A DNA stretch of 64,000 nucleotides from positions 14,421,527 through 14,485,526 of the forward strand of contig CM043870.1 in assembly GCA_023846275.1 (NCBI GenBank). Direction: 5' to 3'. The notes beneath the pieces were generated by a model. That model saw only the letters and a program-made list of their open reading frames with translations. It was not told the origin of the DNA and did no database searches. Below are positions 34,601-46,200 of the stretch, in pieces. Both the position numbers and the translations under genes were made by a program. Source of the stretch: Vanilla planifolia (taxonomy: Eukaryota; Streptophyta; Magnoliopsida; Asparagales; Orchidaceae). Every line of letters starts with the position of its first letter. Position 1 is the first letter of the stretch.

Positions 34601-36056
34601 GCAAGGCTTGGAAAGGCAAGGCTAGGTTATGCTAGAGTAGAGTATTGTTGAGTAGAGTAGAGTAGAGCTTGATTAAGCAAGGCTAGGCCAGAGTAGACTA
34701 GAGTAGAGTAGAGCAAAGAAGAGCAAAGCAAAGTAGAGAAGTATTTGGTAGAGTAGAGTAGAGCAAAGTAGGGTAGAGTAGGGTAGAGAAGTGTAGAGTG
34801 GAGTAGAGTGTCGTAGTGTAGAGTAGAGTAGAAAAAAGCTTGGTTAGGTTTGGCTAGGCTAGGCTAAGCTAGGTTTGGCTAGCTAGAGTAGAGTAGTGTA
34901 AAGTTGAGTAGAATAGAGCTAGGCATGTTAGGCTTGGCTTTACTAAAGTAGACTAGTGCAGAATAGAGCAAGAAAAGGAGAGTAGAGGAAAGTAGAGTAG
35001 AGTAGAGAAGAGTAGAGCGGAGTAGAGTAAAGTATAGTAAAGCAGAGCAGAGCTAGGTTTGGCTAGCTAGGCAAGGCTAGGCTAAGCTATGTTAGGCTAA
35101 GATAGAGTCGAGTAGAGTAAACCACAGTAAAATAGAGTAGAGTAGAGTAGTGTAGAGCAAAGCATAGTAGAGTAAAGTATAATAAAGTAAAGTATAATAT
35201 AATAGCTAGGTTTGGTTAGGCTAGGATAGGCTAGAGTATTATAAAGTAGTGTAGTAGAGAAAATTAGAGCATTATAGCATAGAGTAGAGCAAAGCAAAGT
35301 AGAGCAGAGTGGTGTAGAGCATAGCAGAGTAGATCAAAGATGATCAAAGCTGAGTAGAGTAGAGTAGAGATGACAAGAGTAGAGTAGAGTAGAGATAAGT
35401 CAGGCTAAGAAAAGCAAGAGCAGAGTATAGTACAATAGAGTAGAGTAGAGTAGAATGGAGTAGAGTAGAGTAGAGGTTGCTAAGGCAAAGCTAGATTAAA
35501 GAAGAGTAGAATAGAGGTCAGTTTAGTAGAGTAGATTAGAGTAGAGTAGAGTAGAGTGGAGTAGAGTAGAGTAGAGGAGAGTAGAAAAGCCTAAAGTAAA
35601 GTAGAGTAGAGTAGAGCAGAGCAAAGCAAAAGAGTAGAGAAGAGTATTATAGAGTAGAATAGAGTAGGGCAGTACATAATAAAGTAGGGAAGAGTAGAGA
35701 AGAGCAGAATAGAGTAGAGTTAAGCTATGTTAAGCTAGGTTAAGCTAGGTTAAGCTAGGCTAAGCTAGGCTAGGCTAGATGAGGATTGTGTAGAGTATTT
35801 TAAAGTAGTATAGTGTAGAGTAGAGTAGAGTGGAGCTAGGTTAGGCTAGGGTACGCTAAACTAGGCATGGGTTGGCTAGGCTATGCTAGGCTAGGTAGAG
35901 TATTGTGGAGCAGAGTACGGTTGGCTAGGCGAGGTTAGGCTATAGTAGTGTAGAATAGAGTAAAGTAGAGTAGAGTAGAGTATAGTCGATTATAGTTGAA
36001 TAGATGAGAGTAGAGTAGAGTAGAGTAGAGTAGAGTGGAGTAAAGTATATTGGAGT

Positions 36057-36131
36057 AAGGGAGAGGAGAGGAGAGGAGAGAAAGAGTAGAGGAGAGGAAA
36101 GGAGAGGAGAGGAGAGAAGAAGAGAGAAAAG
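36057..36131 (+). repeat. Polypurine block in duplication copy 2
   Basis: Purine-only from 36,057 to 36,086 and from 36,088 to 36,131, broken by one T. GGAGA-rich with AAAGAG and GGAAAGG variants. It is the counterpart of 28,419-28,480 in copy 1 and the longest near-continuous purine tract in the window. Confidence 0.8.
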
Positions 36132-37183
36132 CATAGCAAGGTAGAGTAGAGTAGAACAGTGTAAAGTAGAGCAAAATAGAGTGGAGTAAAGCAAAGTAGA
36201 GTAGGGAAGAGAAAAGTAGCATAAAGCAAAACAAAGTAGAGTAGAGTAGAGCAAATTATAAAACAAAAAGGAAGAGTAGAGTGGAGATGAACAAAGCAGA
36301 GTAGAGCAAAGCTAGGTTAAGCTAGGTAAGGCTAAGCTAGTGTAGAGTAGAGTAGAGAAGAGCATAGTAGAGTAGAGTAGGGTAGAGTAGAGTATAGTGG
36401 AGCTAGGTTAAGTTGGTCTAGGTTAGAGTAGAGTAGAGTAGAGCTGAGTATAGTAGAATATAGTGGATTAGAGTGGATTAGAGTAAAGTAATGCTTTATT
36501 TGGTTGGGCTTAGCTTGGCTAAGCTAAGCTAGGCTAAGGTAGGGTAGGATAGGCTATGTTAGAGTAGCGTAGAGTAGAGCAAAGTAGAATAGAGAAGAGT
36601 CGAGTAGAGTAGAGTAGTATAGGGTAGAGCTCAGTTATGTTAGGTTAAATAAGGCTAAGCTAGAGGAGGGTAGAGTAGAGTAGAGTAAAGTAGAGCAGAG
36701 CAGAGTAAAGTGTTGCAGAGACGAGTAGAGAAGAGTAAAGATGAGCAGAGCTAGGTTAGGCTAGGTTGGGCTAAGAAAGATTAGGCTAGGCTAAGCCTAA
36801 TTAAGTTAGAGTAGAGTAGAATAAAATAAAGTAGTGCAAAGTAGAGTAGAGTACAGTAGAGTAGAGCTAGATTAGGCTAAGTTAGGCTTGGTTAGATTAG
36901 AGTAGAGTAGAGTAGAATAAAGCAGAGTGGAGTAGAGTAGAGCGAGGTTAGGCTAGGCTTGGCTAATATAGGCGATGCTTGGCTAGAGTAGAGTAGAGTA
37001 GAGCACAGTTCAACTTGGTTAGGCAAGGGTAGAGTAAAGTAGAGCAGAGCAGAGCAAAGAAGAGCAGAGCAGAATAGAGAATAATAGAGTAGCACAAAGC
37101 AAAGCAGAGCGGAGAACAGTAATGCAAAGTTGAGTAGAGCTAGGTTAGGTTATGCTAGGCTAGGTTAGTCTACATTAGAGCAG

Positions 37184-37283
37184 AGCAGAGTAAGGTAGAG
37201 TGGAGTAAGGTAGAGTAGGGTGTAGTAAAGTAGAGCAGAGTAAGGTAGAGTGGAGTAAGGTAGAGTAGGGTGTAGTAAAGTAG
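37184..37283 (+). repeat. Perfect 50-bp tandem duplication
   Basis: A 50-bp unit (37,184-37,233) containing GGTAGAGTGGAGTAAGG and TAGGGTGTAGTAAAG is repeated exactly at 37,234-37,283, and the next nine bases (AGCAGAGTA) still match. The corresponding place in duplication copy 1 (about 29,365-29,420) has no such doubling, and the offset between the copies rises by about 56 bases across it. The event is therefore younger than the segmental duplication. Confidence 0.92.
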
Positions 37284-39379
37284 AGCAGAGTAGAGTAGAG
37301 CTATGTTAGGTTATGCTAGTATATGCTTAGCTAGGCTAATGTAGAGTAGGGTAGAGCAAAATAGAGCAGAATAGAGCAAAATAAAGCATTTTAGAGTAGA
37401 ACAAAGAAGAGTAAAGCTATGCTAGGCAAGGCTAGAATTGGTTAGGTGAGGCTAGAGTTGAGTAGAATAGATTGGATTATAGTAAAGTAGAGCAAGGTTA
37501 GGTTAAGGTAATCTAAGAAAGGTTAATTTAGAGTAAAATAAGGTAGAGTAGAGTAGAGAGGAGCAGAGTAGAGAAAAGCATAGCACAGTAGAGTTGAGTA
37601 GAGTTAAGCAAAGCAGAGTAGAGTAAAGCTTAGCAAAGTAGAGCAGAGTAGAGAAAAGAAGAGTAGAGCAAAGCTAGAGAAGGCTATGTTAGCTTAGAGC
37701 AGAGTAGTATAGAGTAGGGTAGCGTAGAATAGAGCAGAGAAGAGAAAAGCAGAGAAGAGTTAGGCTAGGCTAGGCTTGGTAAGGTTAGGCGAGAGTAGAG
37801 TAGAGTAGAGCTAAGTTTGGCTAAGCTAGGCAAGGCAAGGTTAGAATAGAGTAGAGCAGAGTAGAGTATAGTAGAGTAGACTAGAGTAGAGTAGAGCAAA
37901 GTTGGGTTAGATTAAGGCAGGATAGGCTAAACTAGAGTAGAGTAGTAGAGTACAGTAGAATAGAATAGAGTAGAGTAGAGCTAGGTTAGGCTAGGTTAAC
38001 TTAAGTTAGGCTAAGCTAGGTTAGAGTAGAGTGGAGTAGAGTAGAGTAGAGTATAGGAGGGTAGAGTAAAGTAGAGCAGAGTATAGTAGAGTATAGTAGA
38101 GTAGAGTAGAGCAGAGTAGAGAAGAGAAGAGCAATACAGAGTAGAGCAGAACGAAGTAGAGTAAAGCAGAGCAAAGTAGAGACAGCAGAGTAGAGTAGTA
38201 CAGAGTAGAGCAGAGCCAAGTAGAGTAGAGGAGAGCAAAGAAGAGAATAGAAAACTATAGCAAAGCAGAGTAGAGAATAGCAGAGTAGAGCAGAGTAGAG
38301 TAGAGTAAGGTTAGGCTTGGTTAGGCTAGAGTATATTAGAGTAATGGAGAGTAGAGTAGAGCTAAGTTTGGCTAGGGTAGGCTTGGTTAGGTTAGAGTAG
38401 AGTAGAGTTGAGTTGAGTAAGAAAGAGTAGAGAAGAGTAAAGCTGAGTAGAGAAGAGTAGAGTAAGGTTAGATTGGGCTAAGTTATGCTAAGTTAGACTA
38501 GGCTAGGCTAGAGTAGAGTAGAGTAGAGTATACTAGAGGAATGTAGAGTAAGGATAGGCAAGGAAAGGCTAGGCTAGGCTAAGCAAGGCTAGATATATTA
38601 GAGTAGAGCAAAGTAGAGCTGAGTAGGCTAAGCAAAGCTAGGTTAGGCTAGGCTATGCTATGCCAGAGTAGAGTTAAGTAGAGTAAAGCTAGGTTAGGCT
38701 ACGCTAGACTAGGCTAAGCTAGAGCATAGAGTAGAGCATATTATAGATGAGCAGAGTCGAGTGGAGCATAAAAAGGCACAACAGAGCATAGAAGAGTAGG
38801 GTGGAATAGAGTAGAGTAGAGCAAGCTTAGGCTAGGCTAAGCATGTCTAGGCTAGAGCAGAGTAGAGTTGAGTAAAGTATAGTAGAGTACAATAAAGTAG
38901 AGTAATGTTGAGTAAAGTAGAGTAGAGTAGTGTAGTGTAGAGTGGAGTAGAGTAGAGCAGATGAGAGTAGAGTGAAGGATAGTTGATGAGAGCAAGGCAA
39001 GTAGAGCAAAGTAGGGTAGAGCAGAGCAAAGCAGAAGAATAGAGTAGAGTATAGTAAAATAGAGAAGAGTAGAATGGTTTAGTATAGAGCAAGGTAGAGT
39101 AGAGTAAAGAAATACAAAGTTAGGCTAGGCTTGGTTAGGATAGAGTAGAGTAGAGTAGAGTACAATAGAGTAGAGTAGAGTAGTATAGAGTAATATAGAG
39201 TAGAGTGAAGCTAAATTAGGCTAAGAAAGGGTAGGTATTGCTCGACTAGAGGAAAGTAATGTAGAGTAGAGTAGAGTAGAGCTAGATTAGGCTAAGCTAG
39301 GCTAGAGTAGAGTAAAGTAGAGTAGAGTAGAGTAGAATAGGGTAGAGTAGAGTAGATTAGAGTAGAATAGAGTAGAGTG

Positions 39380-39445
39380 GGGTAAAATGGAGTAGTGGAG
39401 AGAATTGGAGAGGAGAGGGGAGGAGAGGAGAGGAGTGGAGAGCAG
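39380..39445 (+). repeat. GAGAATTGGAGAGG landmark block, copy 2
   Basis: Counterpart of the block at 31,600-31,665. GAGAATTGG begins at 39,400 and is followed by purine-rich GGAGA units to about 39,440. The adjoining left flank (TGGAGTAGTGGA) and right flank (GAGGAGTGGAGAGCAGAG) also correspond to copy 1 with few differences. Confidence 0.8.
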
Positions 39446-41220
39446 AGCAGAGTAGAGTAAAGAAGAGCATAGTGGAGTAGAGTGAGGAAGAGCAGAGTAG
39501 AGCAAAGCAGAGTAGAGTAGAGCAGAGATGAGTAGAGCATAGTAGAGTAGAGTAAAGGGGACAGGGAAGAGCAGAGCAGGGAAAGATAGAGCAATGCAGA
39601 GTAGAGCTGAGCAGAGTAGAGTAGAGCTTGGTTAGGCTATGCTATGCTATGCTTGAGTAGAGTAGAGTAGAGCAGAGTAAAGTATAGTAGAGTCAAGTGG
39701 CATAGAGTAGAGTGGAGCAGAGTAGAGCTAGGTTAGGATAGGTTAGGCAAGGCTAGGTTGGAATAGAGTGGAGTAGAGTAAAGTAGAATAGAGTAGAGTA
39801 GAGTTGACTAGAGCAGAGTAGACTAGATCTTGGTTAGCTTAAGCTAAGCTAGCTAGGTAGGATAAGTGAAGATAGGCTTGGTTAGGTTAAAGTAGAGTAT
39901 AGTAGAGTAGAGTAAAGTAGAATAGAGTAGAGTAGAGCTAGGCTAGGCTAGGCTAAGTTAGAGTAGAGTAGAATAGAGCAGAGCATAATAGAGTAGAGCA
40001 AAGCATAGCATAAAGTAGAGCATAATTAGGTTAGGCGAGGCTTGGCTAGCTTAGGATAGGCTAGTTTAGAGTACAGTAGAGTAGTGTAGAGTAGAGTAGA
40101 GTAGAGTAGAGGTAGGTTAAAGTAGAGTAGAGTAGAGTAGACTAGATTAGAGTAGAGTAGGGTAGAGTAGAGTAAAGTATAAAAGAGCTTGGTTAAGCTA
40201 AGATAAGCTAGGATAGCATAGGCTAGCTAGGAAAGGCTTTAGTAGAGTACAGTAGAGTAAAGTTGGGTAGAGGAGAGTAGTGGAGAGCATAATAGAGTAG
40301 AGTAGAACAAAGCAGAGCAGAATAGAAGAGAGCAAAGTAACCTAGAGCAGAGAAAGGTAAAATATGGAGAAGTAGAAAAACACAGAATATCTTAGTAGAG
40401 CAGAGTAGAGTAGAGCAAAGTAGAGCTAGATCATGCTCGATAAGGTTAGAGTAGAGTAGAGTAGAGTTGGGTAGAATAAAATAGGGTTAGGTTAGGCTAG
40501 TCTTGGGTAGGCTCGGTTAGAGTAAAGTAGAATAGATAAAGCTAGGTTAGGCTAGGCAAGACTAGAGTATGTTAGAGTAGAGTAGAGTAGAGCAATGTAG
40601 AGCAAAGAAGAGTAGAGTAAAGCTAAGTATAACAGAGTAGAGTAGAGCAAAATACAGCATAGTAGAGTAGAAAAGAGATGAGATAAGTAGATTAGAAAAG
40701 TGTACAATAAAGTAGAGCAGAGTAAGGTTAGGCTAGGCTAAGCTACACTAGGATAGGCAAGAGTAGAGTAGAGTATAGCTAAGTTTGGATAAGCTATGCT
40801 AGATTAGGTTAGAGTAGAGTACATTAGAGTAGAGCTAGATTAGGCTAGGGTAGGCGAGGCAAGGTTAGGCTAGGCTTTAGTACGGTATAGTTGAGTAGAG
40901 TATAATAGAGTATAATAGAGTAGAATAGTGTAAAGTAGAGAAAGCTAAGTTAGGCTAGGCTTGGCATGGCTAGTTTAGACTAAAATAGAGTAGAGTAGAG
41001 TAGAGTAGAGCGAAGGAGAGCAAAGAAGAGTAGAGTAGAGCAGAGTAGAGTAGAGTACAGTAGAATAAAGTAGAGTAGAGAAAAATAGTATAGAGTAGAG
41101 CAGAGTAGAGTAGAGTAGAGTAGAGTAGAGTTGAGTAAAGTAGAGTAGTATAGAGTAAAGTATAATGGAGCTAGGTTAGGCAGGGCTAGGCTTGGATAGG
41201 GGAGGCTAGGCTCAACTATG

Positions 41221-42650
41221 TTATGCTAGAGTAGAATGGAGCAGAGTAGACTAGGGTAGAGTAGAGTAGAGTAGAGGAGAGAAGAGAAGAATGGAGTAGA
41301 GGAGAGTAGAGTACAGTAGAGTAGAGTAGAGTAGAAGAGAGGAGAGGAGAGAAGAGCAGAGCAAAGTAGAGGAGAGAAGAGTAGAATATAGTAGAGTAGG
41401 CTACGATAGATTACGGTTGGTGAGAGTGGAGTAGAGTAGAGTAAAGTTAGGTTTGGCTAGGCTAGGCTAGAGTAGAGTAGAGTAGACTAGTGTAGAGTAT
41501 AATAGAGTAGAGTAGATTTGAGTAGAGCAGAGTAGAGTAGATTAGAGTAGAAAAGAGGAGAGTAGAGCAGAGTAGAGAAGAGCAAAGCGAAGCAAAATAT
41601 AGCAAAGTAAAGCAAAAGAGTAGAGTAAAGCAATGTAGTGTAGAGAAGAGTAAAATATATCACAATAGAGTAGAGCAGAGTAGAGTTAGGTTATTCTATA
41701 TTATGCTAGTTTAAGCTAGGCTAGAGTAGAGTAGAGTAGAGTAAAGTATAGCAGAGTAAAGTAGAGGGGAGCAGAGCAGAGTAGAGAATGTAGAGTAGAG
41801 TAGAGTAGAGTAGAGCAGAGTAGGGTTAGGCTACGTTAGGCTAGGTTAGAGTAGAGTAGAGTAGAGCAAAGTAGAGAACAGCTAGGTTAGGATAGGCTAG
41901 GTAAGGCTAGGTTAGAGTAGATAATAATAGAGTAGAGTAGAGTAGAATAAGGTAGACTAGAGCTATTTCAGGTTGGGCTAGGCTGGGCTAAGGTAGGTAA
42001 GGTTAGGTTAGAGTAAAGTAGAATAGAGTAAAGTAGAGTAGAGTAGATTAGAGTTGAGTAGAGCTAGGTTAGGCTAAGTTAAGCTAGGTTAGAGTAGAGT
42101 TGAATGGAGCAGAACAGAGTAGAGCAGAGAAGAGCAAAGCATAGCAGAAGAGAGCAGAGTATAGCCGAGTAGAAAAAAGAAGAGCATAACAGAGAAGAGT
42201 ATAGTAGAGCAAAGTTAAGTTAGGCGAGGTTTGGCTAGCCTAGGTTAAGCTAGGCTAAAGTAGAGTAGAGTAGATTAGAGTAGATGCAAATTTTGCTAGG
42301 CTATGCTAAGTTAGAGTAGAGTAGAGTAGAGTAGATTAGAGTAAAGTATAGTAGAGCTAGGTTTGGCTAGGCTAGGCTAGGATACTGTAGGCTAGCCTTA
42401 GCTTGGCTAAGCTAGAGTAGAATGGCTAAGAGTAGAGTACTGTAGGGTTGAGTAGAGTAGAGCAGAGTAGAGGAGAACAAAGTAGAGCAGAGTAGAGCAA
42501 AGCAGAGTAGAAGTGAGGAGAGGAGAGGAGAGCAAAGAAGAGTAGAGTTGAGAAGAGTAGAATGTAGTACAGTAGGCTTGAGTAGATTATGATTAGTTAA
42601 AGTAGAGTAGAGTAGAGTAGAGCTAGGTTTGGCTAGCTTAGGCTAGTGTA
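41221..42650 (+). repeat. Displaced higher-order repeat sequence inside duplication copy 2
   Basis: This stretch carries the landmarks of the 1.1-5.1 kb HOR domain in the same order: GAATGGAGCAGAGTAGACTAGGG from about 41,235 with GAGGAGAGGAGAG; GAATATAGTAGAGTAGGC plus GATAGATTACGGTTGG from about 41,389; GGTTATTCTAT at 41,689; GCTATTTCAGG at 41,962; GAATGGAGCAGAACAGAG from 42,111; AAGTTAAGTTAGGC at 42,212; then the GAATGG/GAGGAGAGG and GAATGTAGTACAGTAGGC landmarks again from 42,415. The spacing of the repeated landmark is about 1.19 kb and the long-form segment is missing, so it resembles the short-form unit 1. Duplication copy 1 lacks it: the interval 33,042-33,791 is about 1.15 kb shorter. 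Confidence 0.8.
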
Positions 42651-43250
42651 GAGTAGAGTATAGTAGAGTAGATAAGAGTAAAGTAAAGTAATGTAGGGTA
42701 GAGTAGGGTAGAGCAGAGAAGAGCAGAGCACAGTGCATCAGAGCATAGATAAGTAGTGTAGAGCATTGCAAAGAAGAGTACAGCTAGGTTAGGCTAAGCT
42801 AGGCAAGCCTAGGCTAAATTAGAGTAGAGTAGAATAAAGCAGAATAGAGTAGAGTGGAGTGGAGTAGAGTAGAGTAGAGTAGAGTAGAGTAAAGTAGTGT
42901 TACGTTAGGTTGGGGTATGTGAGGCTAGGCTAGGCTAGAGAAGAGTAAAGTTTGGTAGAGCTTACTAGAGTAGTGTAGAGCTAGGTTAGGCTTGGCTATG
43001 CTAGGTTAGGATAGAGTATAATAGAGAAGTGTAGAGCAAAGAAGAATAAAGTAGAGAATAGCATAGTAGAATAGTGTAGAGTAGAGAAAAGTATAGTAGT
43101 GCAAAGTAGAGTATAGGTAAGTTAAACTAAGCCAAGCTAGGCTAGGCTATACTAGAGTAGTGTAGGGTAGTGAATAGTAGAGTAGATAGAGTAGAGTAGA
43201 GTAGAGCTGAGCTAGGTTAGGTTAGGCTAGGTGAGGCTAGGCTAGGCTAG

Positions 43251-46200
43251 AGTAGAGTAGAGTAGAGTAAAGTGAGTAGAGTAGAGTTGAGCTAGGTTTG
43301 GTTAGGCTAGACTAGGCTAAAGAAGAGTAGAATAGAGTGGGGAGGAGCAGAGCAGAGCAGAGTAGAGTTGAGCATAGTAGAGTAGAGCAAAGCAGAGTGG
43401 AGCAAAGTAGATCAGAGAAGAGTAGAGTAGAGAAAGGTTAGGTCAGGATAGGCTATGCTAGGCTTGGCTAGGCTAGACTAGATTAGAGTATAGTAGAGCT
43501 AGGTTAGGTTAGGCTAGGCTAAGCGAGGCTTGGTTAGACTGGCTAGGCTAGGCTAGGTTAGGCTAGAGAGAGCAGCATAGAGTAGAGTAGAGCAGAGCTA
43601 CGTTAGACTAGGCTAGGCTAAATTAGGCTATGCTAGAGTAGAGCATAGTGGAGTAGAGTAGAGTAGGGTATAACAGAGTAGATTTTTTGCAGGATTGGCT
43701 TGAGTAGATAGAGTAGATTAGAGTAAAGTAGAGTAGAGCATGATTTGGTTAGGATTGGTTAGGCTTGGCTAGGCAAGTGTTGGCTAGGCTAGCTAGAGTG
43801 TAGTAAAGTAGAATAGAGTAGAGTAGAGTAGAGAAAAATAGAGCTAGGTTAGGCTAGGCTTGGTTAGGCAAGGCTAAACTAGGCTAGAGTAGAGTTGAGT
43901 AGAGAATAGTAGAGTGGAGAAGAGCAAAGTAGGGTGGAGTAGAGCTGAGCAAAGCAAAGCAGAGCAGAGTAAAGTAAAGTTAGGTTAGCCAAGGTTAGGC
44001 TAAGCGAGAGTAGAGTAGAGTAGGGCAAGGTTAGGCTAGGCAAGGTTAGACTAGGTTTGCAAGGCTAAGCTAGTGTAGAGTGGGGCATAATAAAATAGAG
44101 TAGAGTAAAGTAAAGTAGTACAGATCAGAGTAGAGTAGAGTAGAGTAGAGTTGAAGAGAGCAGAAAAGAGTAGAATAGAGTAGAATAGGGTGAAGAAAAG
44201 TAAAGCAGAACTAGGTTCTGCTAAGCTAAGCTAGGCTAGGCAAGCTTAAGCCAGGAAAGAGCGGAGTGGAGTAGAGTGGAGTAGAGTAGAGTAAAGTAGA
44301 GTAGAGCTTAAAAAAGTAGAGCAGAGTAAAGCAGAGTAGAGTAGAGATGAGCAGAGTAGAGCAGAGTATAACAAAGAAGAGTAAAGAAGAGTAGTGCAAG
44401 GTTGGGGTAGGATTGCATAGGCTAGGCTTGTTTAGGCTACGCTAGAGTTTAGCAAAGTAGAGTAGAGTAAAGCAAGGTTCGGTAAGACAAGGCTATGCTA
44501 GGCTAGAGTACATTTTAGTAAAGTATAGTAGAGTGGAGCAGAGCAGAGTTTAGTAGAGAAGAGTAGAGCAAGGTTAGGCCATGCTATGTAAGGCTAGGTT
44601 TGGCATGGCTAGGCTAGTGTAGAGTTGAGTAGAGAAGATTAAAGAAGAGTAGAGCTATGTTTGGCTAGGTTAAGTTAGGCTTAGTTAGAGTAGAGAAGAG
44701 CAAATCAGAGTAGAGTAGATTAGAGAATAATAGAGTATAGTAAAGGAGAGTAGAGTAAAACTAGCTTAGCTAAGCTAGGTAAGGTTAGGCTAGGTTAGGC
44801 TAGAGTAGAGTAGAGTAGAATAGAGTAGAAGAGAGTAGAGTAGAGAAGAGTAGAGTAAAGCAATGCAAAGAATAGAAAAATAAAGTAGAGCATCTTAATG
44901 CTAAGTAGAGTAGATCTAGGTTATGTTAAGTTAGGCTACGCTTGGCTATGTTTGAGTAGAGTAGAGAAGAGTTGAGTAGAGTAGGGTAGAGTATAGTATA
45001 ATAGAATATAGTAAAATAGAGTAGAGTAGAGCAAGATTAAGCTAGGTTAGGTTAGGCTAGCCTGAGTAGAGTCGAGTGGAGTAGAGCATAGCAGAGTAAA
45101 GTAGAGCAGAGTAAAGTAGAGCAGAGCAGAGCATAACAGATTAGAAAAGAGTAGAGTAGAGTAGAAAAGAGTAGAGTAGAGCAGAGTAGAGCAGAACAAA
45201 GCAGAGTAGAGCATGGTTAGCCTAAGTTATGCTAAGCTAGGTTAGGTTAGGTTGGGTTAGTCAAGGTGAGAGTAGAGTAGAGTAAAGTAGAGTAGAGAAG
45301 AGTAGTGTAAAGTGGAGTACAGTAGAGTAGTGTAGAGCAGAGTAGAGTAAAGCATAATAGAATAGAGTAAAGCAAAGAAAAAAAGAAAAGAGTAGATTAT
45401 AGTAGAGTAGAGAAGAGAAAAGTATAGTAATGTAGGGTAGTGTAGAGTAGAGTAGAGAAAGGTTAGGCTTAGTTAGGCTAACTTAGGCTAAGTTAGAGTA
45501 GGGTAGAGTAAAATAGAGTATAGTGGAGTAGAGTAGAGTAGTGTATAGTAGAGTAGAGTAGACTAATGTAGAGTAAAGTACATTAGAGTAGAGTAGTGTA
45601 CAATAGAGTAGAGTTAAGTTAGGCTAGGCTAGGCTAAATTAGAGTAAAGTGGAGCATAATAGAGCTAGGTTATGTTAGGCTAAGCTAAGTTAGAGTAGAG
45701 TGTTTAGACAAGAAAGAGTAAAATAGGGAAGAGTATAGTAGAGTAAAGTAGGGTAGAGCGACGTTAGGATAGGCAAGGCTAGGGTAGGCAAAGATATGCT
45801 AGAGTAGAGTAAAATAGAGTAGTAGGATAGAGTAGAGTAAAGTAGAGTCGAGCGAGGTTAGGTTAGGATTGTTTAGGCAAGGATAAATTAGGCTAGAGTA
45901 GAGTAGACTATAGTAGATTAGAATAGAGGAAAGCAAAGCAGAAGAGAACAAAGTAAAGCAAAGTAGAGAAGAGTAGAATAGAATAGAGTAGAGTAGAGTA
46001 AAATAGAGTAGAGCAAAATAGAGCATAGCAGCGTGCAACAGAGCAGAACATGACAGAGCAGAGCAAAGAAGAGCAGAGCATAGTAGAGCAGAGTAGAGCT
46101 AGGTTAGGCCAGACCAAGCTAGGCTAGGTTAGAGTATAGCAGAGCTGAGTAGAGTAGAGCAGAGCATAATAAAGTAGGAAAGTGTAGAGCATAGAGGAGC

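Larger units (their letters stand above)
34381..43250 (+). repeat. Segmental tandem duplication, copy 2
   Basis: About 8.9 kb directly abutting copy 1 and collinear with it, which makes it a head-to-tail tandem duplication. It is longer than copy 1 mainly because of about 1.15 kb of higher-order-repeat sequence between the landmarks at 40,834 and 42,736, plus a private 50-bp duplication at 37,184. Shared landmarks are strong up to about 43,230 (GTTACGTTAGG at 42,899; the CTAGGTTAGGTTAGGCTAGGTGAGG-type block near 43,207). After that, similarity to the start of copy 2 may weakly resume (about 43,740 against 34,840), so a third, worse copy cannot be excluded. Confidence 0.78.

Noticed and set aside
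43681..43698. T-run plus GCAGG as a splice acceptor
   Set aside because: It is a short isolated deviation in the array with no exon or open frame on either side.
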